Positions 18,508 to 26,929 are shown, numbered from the stretch's first letter. The stretch is DNA of 64,000 nucleotides from Cardiobacterium hominis (GCF_900637305.1 NZ_LR134365.1:2224501-2288500); one strand, 5' to 3'. Numbers and translations are program-made. Notes: generated by a model from the sequence alone, not told the origin.

Positions 18508-18542
18508 TTTACATACAGGGTAGCGACTACCCTGTATGTAAA
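18508..18542. repeat. 35-nt palindrome (copy 1)
   Basis: A perfect 16-bp inverted repeat, TTTACATACAGGGTAG / CTACCCTGTATGTAAA, with a CGA loop. It lies between map and the next gene. Two further copies in the window (28498-28532, 34313-34347) have the same outer arms and exactly the same 35-nt length. Confidence 0.85.
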
Positions 18543-18551
18543 GACACCCCC

Positions 18552-18995
18552 ATGCCGCGCAAACACATCACCTTCCCGCCGCCCCGATACCCTGAAATAA
18601 CCAAAGCCGACGACTCCCTACTGCGTCGCATCAGCACTACTGCCGACAGCGGCGACGAAGCCACACGCTACCTGGCCGCCTTGCGCCAAATCATGCAAAC
18701 ACAAAACGGCTACCTCTCCAGCGCCCACCACCAAGACTACTACCCCGGCGACGCCATCGAACTTTGCGCCGAACGCGCCAATGACAACGCCGCAGCCTTT
18801 ACTCTCTGCCACCTCATCATCATCCAAAGCGCCCTCGCACAAACCTGCCCCTTCACCCTTAGCTACTACTGGGAGCACTACCGGACACAACGCGCACAAC
18901 TACCACCCCGCCTCCAGGACCAACTCGACACCGCCTACCAACACGCGCACAAACACGGCCTGATCGACGACACCTTCCGTCCCCCCTCACCCTAA
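18552..18995 (+). CDS. Hypothetical protein translationally coupled to glnD
   Basis: 147 residues, not recognised. Mostly helical in character, no signal peptide or membrane segment, and a short Pro-rich start and end. Contains DYYPGDAIELCAERAND and a hydrophobic helix around residues 77-95. The TAA overlaps the glnD ATG (TAATG), so it is probably co-translated with GlnD. In E. coli map and glnD have nothing between them. No Shine-Dalgarno is obvious; the start is 9 bp after the 35-nt palindrome. Composition and codon use match the neighbours, arguing for a real gene rather than a chance ORF. Confidence 0.65.
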   Translation: MPRKHITFPPPRYPEITKADDSLLRRISTTADSGDEATRYLAALRQIMQTQNGYLSSAHHQDYYPGDAIELCAERANDNAAAFTLCHLIIIQSALAQTCPFTLSYYWEHYRTQRAQLPPRLQDQLDTAYQHAHKHGLIDDTFRPPSP

Positions 18996-21910
18996 TGCTC
19001 GCCCTCCCACCCGACTGGCAACCCGCCGCCCCTGCCCTTTCGCCGCTCGCAGAAGCCGCGCGCGCCCGCGACTACCTGCGCGAACTGCGCCACGGCCTTG
19101 CCGCGCACATCCGCGGGCGCGACTACGACGTACACCGCCTCATCGTGCATTACACCGCGCAGATTGACCGCATCCTCGGCTACCTCTACCAGCGCACCAT
19201 CGCCAACCCGCGCATCCGCCTCTATGCCATCGGCGGCTACGGCCGCGGCGAACTCTTCCCCGCCTCCGACATCGACCTCCTGCTCCTCACCCCGGACAAC
19301 CTCACCAACCGCGACACCATCGAAACCTTCATCCAGACACTCTGGCAACTCGGTCTGGACATCGCGCAGCACGTCCACGCTGACCGCGACCTCGCCCCTG
19401 CCGCCACCGCCGACATAGACCTCCTCACCAGCCTGCTGGAAAACCGCCAACTGGCGGGCGAGCCGCACCCCATCGACCCCGCCCGTCCGCCGCTCATTGC
19501 CAAAACTGCCTACATCCGCCACAAACAACAAGAACAACGCGCGCGCGACGCCAAACAAGAACGCCTCGGCCAACTCGAACCCAACCTGAAAAACAGCAGC
19601 GGCGGCCTGCGCGACGAACACATGATTACCTGGCTTTCCGCCTACTGCTACCACGACCGCAGCCACGCCAGCCTCATCGCCAAAAACCTCATGACCCCCG
19701 GCGAATCCGCGGGACTGCACGAAAGCCGCGACGCCCTCTGGCGCATCCGCTTCGCCCTGCACCTGGGCGGCGCGCGACAAAAAAACACCCTGGATTTCGA
19801 ACAACAAAAACGGCTCGCCGCCACCTTCGGCTACCGCGACCAGCGGCACAACCTCGCCATCGAACAACTGATGCAGCACTACTACCAGCACAGCATGCGC
19901 ATCCGCCGCATCAACCAGCGCGTCGTGAGCCACATCGAAGCCGACCACCAGCCGCCGCAGCCCGCCGTACCGCTAACCCGCGACTACGCCAGCCAGCACG
20001 GCAAACTCACCCTGCGCGACCCGGCCAGCTTCACCCAAAACCCCAACCAGCCGTGGGAACTCTTCCAATACCTCCAACAAAACCCGACCATCCGCGAACC
20101 GCACCCCGACCTCGTGCGCCACATCCGCCGCCACCGCGACAGCCTCACCAACATCGCGCGCCGCCGCGACGCCGACAACCGCCGCGCCTTCCTCGCCCTG
20201 CTCGCCCAACCCGGCAACGTCCACCCCCAACTGGCGCGCATCCACCAATACGGCCTGCTCTACCGCTACATCCCCGCCTTCGCCCACATCACCGGACGGA
20301 TGCAATACGACCTCTTCCACCAATACACCGTGGACCAGCACACCCTCAAACTCATCGAAACCCTCGACCGCCTCGTCCGTCCCGACCCCGCCTACCCCGA
20401 AGCCGCCGAAACCCTGACCCGCCTGAAAAACCCGGCCATCCTCTACCTTGCCGCCCTCTTTCACGACATCGGCAAAGGCTACGACGGCGACCACAGCCAG
20501 ACCGGCGCACAAATCGCCGACCTCTATGCGCGCGAAAACGACGCCATCCCCCCCGAAGACCGCGCCCTGCTCACCTGGCTCGTCGCCCACCACCTCGACC
20601 ACAGCCTGACCGCGCAAAAAAAAGACCTCACCGACCCCGACACCATCGCCGCCTACGCCGCGACCATCCCCAGCGCCGAACACCTCGACCACCTCTACCT
20701 GCTGACCCTCGCCGACATCAGCGCCACCAACCCCAGCCTCTGGAACACCTGGCGCGCCAGCCTCCTCTACGACCTCTACCAACAAACCCGGCACCAACTC
20801 GAACACCACCAGGACAGCCTGCACGCCCGCGAACACCGCGCGCGCGAACAAGCCAAAGCCCAACTCGCCAGCGACGCGCAAACCCTCGAACACCTTTGGG
20901 CGCAACTCCCCGAAGCCTACTTTCGCGGCGAAACCGCCGCCGCCATCGCCGCCAAAACCCGCCACCTGCTCGCACGTGCCGACAACACAGAATCCCCTCC
21001 CCTGCAAAGCGGGGAAGGGTTGGGGAGGGGATGTGAAAATCGCGAAGCAACCACATCCGAAACCTGCCAGCAAACAGCACCCTCCCCCGTGGGGGAGGGC
21101 TGGGGTGGGGGCAGCAAACCATCCGCGCCAGCGACCACATCCGAAGCACGTGCCGACAACACAGCCCCCCCTCCTCTGCGAAGCGGGGAAGGGTTGGGGA
21201 GAGTGTGTGAAAATCGCGAAACAACCACATCCGAAACCTGCCAGCAAACAGCACCCTCCCCCGTGGGGGAGGGCTGGGGTGGGGGCAGCAAACCATCCGC
21301 GCCAGCGACCTCATCCGAAGCAAACGAACCGCTCCCTCCGCAACCCGGCAAACAACACGCCGTCAGCCTCATTCAGGAACACCCGCCGCGCCTGTTCATC
21401 ACCAGCCCCAACCCGCCGGACATCCTCCTCGTGCGCATCACCCACTACCTCGAACAACACAACCACAACATCCACGAAGCGCGCCTCTACACCACCGCCG
21501 ACCACCGCCTCACCCTGCAAGAATACACCCTGAGCGAAAACCCGCCGCCCGCGCCCGAACTCGCCCACGAACTCGAACAACACATCGCCGACAAACAGCC
21601 ACCACCGCCGCTCGCCCGCCGCCTGCCACGCGAACGCCTCAAACACTTCACCACCCACACCCGCGTCCACATCCAGCCGGAAGGCGACCACACCACCCTC
21701 GAACTCACCTGCAAAGACCGGCACGGCCTGCTCTCGCTGATAAGCCGCATCCTGCTCGCGCATGGCGTCCACATCAGCCACGCCAAAATCGGCACCTACG
21801 GCGAAAAAGTCGAAGACAGCTTCCACCTCACCGACGCCCGCCACCGTCCGCTCACCGACGCGGCAACCCTTGCCGCCCTGAAACAGGCGCTGCTGGAAGC
21901 ACTGCAATAA
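18995..21910 (+). CDS. glnD: PII uridylyltransferase/uridylyl-removing enzyme with repeat insertion
   Basis: 971 residues, versus about 890 in E. coli. Nucleotidyltransferase motif GGYGRGELFPASDID (about 80-94), helical linker, HD hydrolase domain (LFHDIGKGYDGDHSQTGAQI, about 488-507) and two C-terminal ACT domains (about 790-870 and 895-971) that sense glutamine. GlnD uridylylates PII when nitrogen is short and deuridylylates it when glutamine is high. Between HD and ACT1 sits a low-complexity stretch (about residues 660-776) made of two nearly identical 58-residue copies encoded by a GC-rich palindromic repeat. Core motifs are intact, so the enzyme is probably functional. Confidence 0.94.
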   Translation: MLALPPDWQPAAPALSPLAEAARARDYLRELRHGLAAHIRGRDYDVHRLIVHYTAQIDRILGYLYQRTIANPRIRLYAIGGYGRGELFPASDIDLLLLTPDNLTNRDTIETFIQTLWQLGLDIAQHVHADRDLAPAATADIDLLTSLLENRQLAGEPHPIDPARPPLIAKTAYIRHKQQEQRARDAKQERLGQLEPNLKNSSGGLRDEHMITWLSAYCYHDRSHASLIAKNLMTPGESAGLHESRDALWRIRFALHLGGARQKNTLDFEQQKRLAATFGYRDQRHNLAIEQLMQHYYQHSMRIRRINQRVVSHIEADHQPPQPAVPLTRDYASQHGKLTLRDPASFTQNPNQPWELFQYLQQNPTIREPHPDLVRHIRRHRDSLTNIARRRDADNRRAFLALLAQPGNVHPQLARIHQYGLLYRYIPAFAHITGRMQYDLFHQYTVDQHTLKLIETLDRLVRPDPAYPEAAETLTRLKNPAILYLAALFHDIGKGYDGDHSQTGAQIADLYARENDAIPPEDRALLTWLVAHHLDHSLTAQKKDLTDPDTIAAYAATIPSAEHLDHLYLLTLADISATNPSLWNTWRASLLYDLYQQTRHQLEHHQDSLHAREHRAREQAKAQLASDAQTLEHLWAQLPEAYFRGETAAAIAAKTRHLLARADNTESPPLQSGEGLGRGCENREATTSETCQQTAPSPVGEGWGGGSKPSAPATTSEARADNTAPPPLRSGEGLGRVCENRETTTSETCQQTAPSPVGEGWGGGSKPSAPATSSEANEPLPPQPGKQHAVSLIQEHPPRLFITSPNPPDILLVRITHYLEQHNHNIHEARLYTTADHRLTLQEYTLSENPPPAPELAHELEQHIADKQPPPPLARRLPRERLKHFTTHTRVHIQPEGDHTTLELTCKDRHGLLSLISRILLAHGVHISHAKIGTYGEKVEDSFHLTDARHRPLTDAATLAALKQALLEALQ
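20973..21320. repeat. Two tandem 174-bp units of palindromic repeat DNA inside glnD
   Basis: Unit 1 20973-21146, unit 2 21147-21320, about a dozen differences by eye. Each unit contains two GC-rich palindromic blocks (CCCCTCCCCTGC...GGGGAAGGGTTGGGG and CCCTCCCCCGTGGGGGAGGG) separated by a short spacer. The second block and its GCTGGGGTGGGGGCAGCAAA tail match the intergenic repeats at 25117 and 57071. The unit length is a multiple of three and no stop is read in the glnD frame. Confidence 0.9.
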
Positions 21911-21921
21911 ACCGCCCAAAC

Positions 21922-21950
21922 TGGCACAACCGCAGGGCGCAGCCTATAAT
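21922..21950 (+). promoter_or_regulatory. Candidate promoter of the PAS gene
   Basis: TATAAT at 21945-21950, 62 bp before the start codon. The 17-bp-spaced -35 position (TGGCAC) matches poorly. Confidence 0.5.
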
Positions 21951-22012
21951 ATGAACAACCCGCAACCACCCGGCAACCCGCCCCTCCGGCAGACAGTTAA
22001 AAGGACAGAACG

Positions 22013-22582
22013 ATGCACAGCCCACTCCCCAACATGGCCAAACCCAGCGGCAAATCCACCCGCCACGAAATGGAGTATTACGACGGACACCGCCGCATCG
22101 TCTATACCGTGGACGAAGGCTACAGCCAAAACGACGGCACCATCCTCATCTCGCGCACTGATGCCAACGGCATCATCACCCACGCCAACCGCGTATTCGT
22201 AGAAGTCAGCGGCTACAGCCAACGCGAACTCATCGGCGCGCCGCACTACATCATCCGCCACCCCGACATGCCCAAAGCCGCCTTCAAAGACCTGTGGGAC
22301 ACCATCCTCAAAGGCGAAGAATGGCACGGCTACGTGAAAAACCTGCGCAAAGACGGACGCTACTACTGGGTGTACGCCACCGCCGCGCCGATTATCAGCA
22401 ACGGCATGTTCGTCGGCAGCACCTCGGTGCGGCGCAAAGTCGATGACCAAACCATCGCCCAATACGAAGCGCAATACCGCGAAATGCGCAAACACGAAGA
22501 ACTCTTTGGCTTTGAACCCGAAGAAGAAAAAGCCGCGGCGGGCGTCGGCCTGCTCGGCAAACTGTTCGCCAAGAAAAAATAA
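22013..22582 (+). CDS. Free-standing Aer-like PAS-domain protein
   Basis: 189 residues; AAGGA 8 nt upstream of the ATG. A single PAS domain (about residues 38-150) with the motif set of aerotaxis receptors: GYSQRELIGAPHYIIRHPDMPKAAF split over about 70-94, then KNLRKDGRYYWVYATAAPI. In Aer this fold binds FAD and reports redox state, but here there are no membrane segments, HAMP or methyl-accepting domain. The C-terminal 40 residues are a charged helix ending GLLGKLFAKKK. Probably a soluble redox or ligand sensor acting through a partner. No such partner is adjacent, so its output is unknown. Confidence 0.8.
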   Translation: MHSPLPNMAKPSGKSTRHEMEYYDGHRRIVYTVDEGYSQNDGTILISRTDANGIITHANRVFVEVSGYSQRELIGAPHYIIRHPDMPKAAFKDLWDTILKGEEWHGYVKNLRKDGRYYWVYATAAPIISNGMFVGSTSVRRKVDDQTIAQYEAQYREMRKHEELFGFEPEEEKAAAGVGLLGKLFAKKK

Positions 22583-22635
22583 CCCGCCCCCGCAAAGCCA
22601 TTACAATACCGGCTCCCTCCACATCCCCAACCACC

Positions 22636-23499
22636 ATGAGCGAAGAACACCCAGAACCCAAGCCCTCGCTCCTTGGCCGCCTGACCGCGCTATGGAGCAA
22701 CAACGAAGAACCTGACTTTCACGACGCCTTCCACGAACTCATCGCACAGGCGTGTACCAACGGCGACATCGGCGAAGAAACCGCGCAAATGCTCGAACGC
22801 CTCACCACCCTGGACGACACCCGCGTGCGCGACATCATGATCCCGCGCGGCCAAATCCTGCTCATCGAAGAAGACTGGAGCCTTGAACAAATCTTCAACG
22901 TCATCATCGAATCCGGCCACTCGCGCTACCCCGTCGTCGATGAAACCCACGAACAAATCCGTGGCATCCTCCTCTCCAAAGACCTGCTTCCCTACGCCTT
23001 CCGCCAACAACTGCCGAGAGACATCAGTACCCTCCTGCGTCCGGCGACCATCGTCCCCGAAAGCAAACCGCTGGACGCGATGCTGCGCGACTTCAAGACC
23101 AACCGCAACCACATGGCGCTCGTCATCGACGAATACGGCAACCTCTCCGGCCTTGTCACCATCGAAGACGTCATCGAAGAGATCGTCGGCGAAATCGATG
23201 ACGAACACGACGAAATCGCCGACGCCCCCATCAGCGCCAACAGCGACGGCAGCTACCAGGTAAGCGCCCTCACCCCCATCCCCGCCTTCAATGAAGCCTT
23301 CGACATGGCGCTCTCCGATGAAGAAGCCGACACCATCGGCGGCTACATCCAGCACATCCTCGGCAAAATGCCGGAAATCGGCGAAACCGCCGCGCTTGGC
23401 GACTGGCAGGCAACCGTCAGCAAGGCCAACCAGCGCCAGCTCATCAGCCTGCACCTGCGTCCCCGCCCGACAGAACCGCCATCGGTGCCGGAAGACTGA
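22636..23499 (+). CDS. corC: CBS/CorC-domain protein (CorC/YbeX type)
   Basis: 287 residues. Order: acidic N-terminal segment, a CBS pair (about residues 65-190; RVRDIMIPRGQILLIEED, SGHSRYPVVDE, HMALVIDEYGNLSGLVTIED) and a CorC_HlyC transporter-associated domain (about 200-280). Cytosolic member of the family linked to Mg2+/Co2+ efflux. In many gammaproteobacteria corC adjoins ybeY and lnt, but neither is here. A strong terminator follows at 23533. Confidence 0.88.
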   Translation: MSEEHPEPKPSLLGRLTALWSNNEEPDFHDAFHELIAQACTNGDIGEETAQMLERLTTLDDTRVRDIMIPRGQILLIEEDWSLEQIFNVIIESGHSRYPVVDETHEQIRGILLSKDLLPYAFRQQLPRDISTLLRPATIVPESKPLDAMLRDFKTNRNHMALVIDEYGNLSGLVTIEDVIEEIVGEIDDEHDEIADAPISANSDGSYQVSALTPIPAFNEAFDMALSDEEADTIGGYIQHILGKMPEIGETAALGDWQATVSKANQRQLISLHLRPRPTEPPSVPED

Positions 23500-23532
23500 T
23501 TCTCCCGCCCCTCCCCGGCGGGGAGCGCATCA

Positions 23533-23572
23533 GGGCGGTTAAACGCTTGCGGCGTAACCGCCCGATTTTTTT
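23533..23572 (+). terminator. Terminator after corC
   Basis: Stem GGGCGGTTA / TAACCGCCC followed by GATTTTTTT. Confidence 0.85.
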
Positions 23573-23593
23573 ACCACCACTACCCCAACCGCC

Positions 23594-25003
23594 ATGAACG
23601 AAAACCTCAACAAACTCAAACGCGCCATCCGCTTTCTTTTCCGCCCCGGCAACGCGCTCTACTGGGGCATCCTCGCCGTCGTCCTCTGCCTGGAAGGCCT
23701 GGAAACCCTGAAACACCTCCACACCATGAAAGAAATCTTCCAGGCGCACGGCGTTGCCCTCGACTGCGACCTGAACGAAGTACGCTGCTTCACCGCGATG
23801 ATGGAAACCTCCAAAGCCATTCCCGCCAACTACGGCATGATCGCGCTGAAAATCATCGCCGGCTTCCTCTTCCTCTGCAAAATGTTCGACGGCATCCTCC
23901 GCCTCTCCGAAGGCCTGGAAGACGAACCCGTGCCTTTCGCACCGGTCAGCCTCGTTCCCTTCCTCACCCCGCTCAAATACATCGCCGGCAGCATCCTGCT
24001 CGCGCTTGCCACCCTGCCGATCGCCTTCCTGTTTGGCCTGAAAAGCTGGCAACTCTGCCTCATCCTCATCAACAGCCTCTTCATGCCGGCGATGGTGATG
24101 AACCTCGTCGGCAACGACAGCATCCTCAGTATGATTAGCCCGCGCGCCTGGATCATCACCATCAACAACATGGGACTGAAAAACTACCTCGCCCTGCTCT
24201 TCTTCCCGTTCCTCGTTGCCTTCTCGCTAGCCTTCCTCCTCGGCATCCTGGCCGCCTTGGCGCGCAACGATGGCCTGATTATCATCGGCATGGAAATCGT
24301 CGCCGTCCTTGCCGCTGCCCTCGTCTATATGTACATCGGCTACTTCATGCGCGCCGACGTCCCGCAAGGACTGAGCGAAGCCGAACAGCGCGCCCTCTAC
24401 GAAGCCGACACCTACCGCATGGACGACGACACCAAAAAACAATTCGCGCAAGACCTGCTCGCCGCCGACACCCTGCGCAACGAAGGCGGCTTCGACCAAA
24501 TGGAAGCCCTGCTCCTGCCCTACGCCACGGCGCAGCACAACATCGCCCAATACTTCCCCGCCTACCGCCGCCTCTACGAACACTACAGCGTGCACCGCCG
24601 CCATGACGCGCTGCAAACCCTCGAACAGCGTCTGCTTGAAGCGGCCGCACAAGGCAACGAACGTTGCTACCTCCTCGTGCGCAAAGCGGTAGAAAACATG
24701 GCGCTGGACGACCCGGCGCGCCTGCCCGCCGACTGGATACAGCCGCTGGCGCGCATGGCGATTGAGCATAACGACTACGACATCGTTCTCGCGCTCACCC
24801 GCAACTTCGCCCAGCGCCACCCCGGCCACAAACACATCCTCGAAAACTACTACTGCGCCGCCCGCGCGCTGGACAAAAAAGGCCAACGCGACAAATCGCT
24901 GCACCTCCTGCAACAACTCATCGACCACTACCCCGACCACCCGAAAATCGCGCAAGTGCGCCGCAGCTACGAACTGCTGCAAAAACAGGCGGGACAACCC
25001 TAA
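23594..25003 (+). CDS. Unknown membrane protein with C-terminal helical-repeat domain
   Basis: 469 residues, no family recognised. The N-terminal half has about six hydrophobic segments (roughly 22-37, 80-97, 128-148, 152-171, 196-220, 224-248). The C-terminal 215 residues are soluble and helical, with TPR-like spacing (for example DIVLALTRNFAQRHPGHKHILENYYCAARALDKKGQRDKSL is split over about 396-436). Two Cys in the first loop (LDCDL...EVRCF) could pair. It begins 22 bp after the corC terminator and ends at its own terminator, so it is monocistronic. The layout suggests a membrane scaffold or envelope-assembly factor; function unknown. Confidence 0.8.
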   Translation: MNENLNKLKRAIRFLFRPGNALYWGILAVVLCLEGLETLKHLHTMKEIFQAHGVALDCDLNEVRCFTAMMETSKAIPANYGMIALKIIAGFLFLCKMFDGILRLSEGLEDEPVPFAPVSLVPFLTPLKYIAGSILLALATLPIAFLFGLKSWQLCLILINSLFMPAMVMNLVGNDSILSMISPRAWIITINNMGLKNYLALLFFPFLVAFSLAFLLGILAALARNDGLIIIGMEIVAVLAAALVYMYIGYFMRADVPQGLSEAEQRALYEADTYRMDDDTKKQFAQDLLAADTLRNEGGFDQMEALLLPYATAQHNIAQYFPAYRRLYEHYSVHRRHDALQTLEQRLLEAAAQGNERCYLLVRKAVENMALDDPARLPADWIQPLARMAIEHNDYDIVLALTRNFAQRHPGHKHILENYYCAARALDKKGQRDKSLHLLQQLIDHYPDHPKIAQVRRSYELLQKQAGQP

Positions 25004-25006
25004 ACC

Positions 25007-25034
25007 AAAGGCCGGCAATGCCGGCCTTTCTCTT
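25007..25034 (+). terminator. Terminator of the 469-residue membrane protein
   Basis: Perfect 10-bp stem AAAGGCCGGC / GCCGGCCTTT with an AAT loop, followed by CTCTTT. Confidence 0.85.
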
Positions 25035-25116
25035 TAAGAACCCGTTTAGAATCATAGAGAAATCACTTTTTCTGCGACCCATGATAGTGAACAGAAGCGA
25101 GGCAAACCGCCGATAT

Positions 25117-25200
25117 GCTCCCTCTCCCTGTGGGGGAGGGTTGGGGTGGGGGCAGCAAATGTGAAAAACCGGAATTTCGACTCATCAACAACATCACCCA
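25117..25200. repeat. Composite GC-rich palindromic repeat (intergenic copy)
   Basis: CTCCCTCTCCCTGTGGGGGA, then GGGTTGGGGTGGGGGCAGCA, then a tail ending in CATCAACAACATCACCCA. The whole ~80 bp is found again, reverse-complemented, at about 57235-57300, including the non-palindromic tail, and the palindromic block recurs inside glnD. It occupies the 210-bp space between the terminator at 25034 and the DMT transporter; no gene there. Confidence 0.8.
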
Positions 25201-25243
25201 TCCCCTGCCCTTCCCGCTTTTACCCTCAGACTCCAAACAGGTT

Positions 25244-26116
25244 CTACCGCCTACCGCCCGCCGCTTGCGCGTTGATGCTGAGAATCCCCGCGCCGATGAT
25301 GACGGCGATGCCTGCAATCTCCTGCCAACTTAGCGTCTCGCCGAAGCGGAAATGGCCAAAGAGGACGGAATAAACCACGGTGAGATAAGACATCGCGGCA
25401 ATGGTGAATTTCTGCCCGACGGCGTAAGCGCGGGTGATGGCAATCTGCGCGGTGAGGCCGCTCGCGCCGATGCCGAGCAGATACGGCAGGGCGCGCAGCT
25501 CGATGCCGTGCCAGCCTTGATAAGTGGCAATCAGCGCGCTCATCAGGGTGCTGACCAGCGAAAAATAAAACACGATGCGCCAGGCGGGTTCGCCGGTGGC
25601 GCTCATTTCGCGCAGTTGCAGGTGGGCAAGCCCGGTCGCGGCGGCGCCGACGAGACCGCAGGACAGTCCCCACGCCTGGCCGCTGTTAAAACCGGGGCGC
25701 AGCAGGATGGCAACGCCAGAAAGACCAATTACCAGCACGGCGATTGTGCGGCGGGTGATGCGCTCGCGCAGCAGCAGGAAGGAAAAGAGCGCGATGAAAA
25801 TGGCGGAGCTGTAGCCGAGGGTAACGGCGGTGGCCAGCGGCAGAATAGTCAGCGTATAGAACTGGATGAGGCTCGCGCTTGCGCCGGAGACACTGCGCAC
25901 CACATGCGCGCGCAGCAATTGGGTGGAAAAACGCTGGCGGCGCAGCAGGGCGTAAGCGCCGAGGGCAAAGACGGCGGGCAGGTTGCGCCAGGTGGCGAGT
26001 TCGTTCGACTGGTAGGCGAACAGACGCGCGCTTTCTTTGGTAAGCACGCCCATCAGCGCGAAATTAAAAGTGGCGAACAGCGCCCAGAGGACGCCGCGGG
26101 CGGCAGGAGTGAGCAT
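25244..26116 (-). CDS. DMT-superfamily (EamA) transporter
   Basis: 290 residues from the ATG at 26116 (MLTPAARGVL). An upstream in-frame ATG at 26149 lies within the TATAAT box, so it cannot head the mRNA. Ten predicted membrane segments in two EamA repeats of about 140 residues; TLTILPLATAVTLGYSSAIF and the second-half GASGLTAQIAITRAYAVG are typical. Family members export amino acids, nucleosides or metabolites; the substrate is not predictable. Monocistronic, divergent from the OmpA-like lipoprotein. Confidence 0.85.
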   Translation of the reverse strand: MLTPAARGVLWALFATFNFALMGVLTKESARLFAYQSNELATWRNLPAVFALGAYALLRRQRFSTQLLRAHVVRSVSGASASLIQFYTLTILPLATAVTLGYSSAIFIALFSFLLLRERITRRTIAVLVIGLSGVAILLRPGFNSGQAWGLSCGLVGAAATGLAHLQLREMSATGEPAWRIVFYFSLVSTLMSALIATYQGWHGIELRALPYLLGIGASGLTAQIAITRAYAVGQKFTIAAMSYLTVVYSVLFGHFRFGETLSWQEIAGIAVIIGAGILSINAQAAGGRR

Positions 26117-26147
26117 AGGTTTGACGGAAACGTTGGAAAAGCCCGGC

Positions 26148-26177
26148 ATTATAGCGCTGCGCGTGAATGAGCTTTAA
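26148..26177 (-). promoter_or_regulatory. Promoter of the DMT transporter
   Basis: Minus strand TATAAT at 26148-26153 with a weak TTAAAG 18 bp upstream (26172-26177). Its position rules out the longer reading of the gene. Confidence 0.55.
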
Positions 26178-26236
26178 TGAAGGGGTCGGCGGGAATCGCT
26201 ATCATGCCGCGGTCGCAATCCAACGGAGAAAAAACC

Positions 26237-26911
26237 ATGAAAAAAAGCAATCTTGGCCTTGTTGCAGGCCTGTCCGCGATGATGATCGCCGGCTGTGAGA
26301 CCGCTGGCGGCGGTTTCGGCGGCATGGCGAACCAGTCCACCGCGATGGGTACTGCTATCGGCGCACTCGCCGGCGGCGTCGTCGGTCATCAAATTGACGA
26401 CGACAAAGGCCGCTACATCGGCGCGGTCGCAGGTGCCTTGGCAGGGGCTGCCATCGGTAACTACATGGACCGCCAGCAGGAACAACTGCAACAACAAGTC
26501 GCCAACAGCGGCGTGCAGGTTCAGCGCGTCAACGAAAGCACCATCCAGCTCAACATCCAGAGCGAAGTGCTGTTTGACGTTGATAAAGCGGTCATCAAGC
26601 CGAACTTCTACCAACCGCTCGGCAGCATCGCGCAAACACTGCAACAATACCCGGAAACCGTCGTCCACGTATACGGCTTCACCGACGGCAGCGGCAGCCC
26701 GCAGCACAACCTGCAGCTGTCACAACGCCGTGCGCAGTCCGTCGCGCAATACCTCGCGCAACAGGGCATCAACTCGCAGCGCTTCGTCGTGCAAGGCTAC
26801 GGCGAACAATACGCCAGCGCCGAGAACAACCCGCAAGACCGCCGCGTCGCCATCTACATCAAGGCGATCGACCAAGCCAACCCACAAGCCGCTTACACCC
26901 CGGTGTTCTGA
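26237..26911 (+). CDS. OmpA-family lipoprotein with glycine-zipper segment
   Basis: 224 residues from the ATG at 26237 (GGAG 8 nt upstream). Signal peptide with lipobox MIAGC, lipidated Cys at residue 20. Then a glycine-rich zipper (AIGALAGGVVGHQI and AVAGALAGAAIGNYM, about 37-75), a coiled linker and a C-terminal OmpA/MotB peptidoglycan-binding domain (about 115-215). Key residues FTDGSGSPQHNLQLSQRRA and a conserved GYGEQ are present. Probably an outer-membrane lipoprotein tethered to peptidoglycan, of YiaD/Pal-like type. It ends at a bidirectional terminator shared with lysP. Confidence 0.88.
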   Translation: MKKSNLGLVAGLSAMMIAGCETAGGGFGGMANQSTAMGTAIGALAGGVVGHQIDDDKGRYIGAVAGALAGAAIGNYMDRQQEQLQQQVANSGVQVQRVNESTIQLNIQSEVLFDVDKAVIKPNFYQPLGSIAQTLQQYPETVVHVYGFTDGSGSPQHNLQLSQRRAQSVAQYLAQQGINSQRFVVQGYGEQYASAENNPQDRRVAIYIKAIDQANPQAAYTPVF

Positions 26912-26929
26912 TTTCTCACCGCTTGCAAG

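Noticed and set aside
19973-21247. Long minus-strand open frame inside glnD
   Set aside because: Antisense shadow rich in Gly/Val; glnD motifs are intact on the other strand and the repeats are read in the glnD frame.
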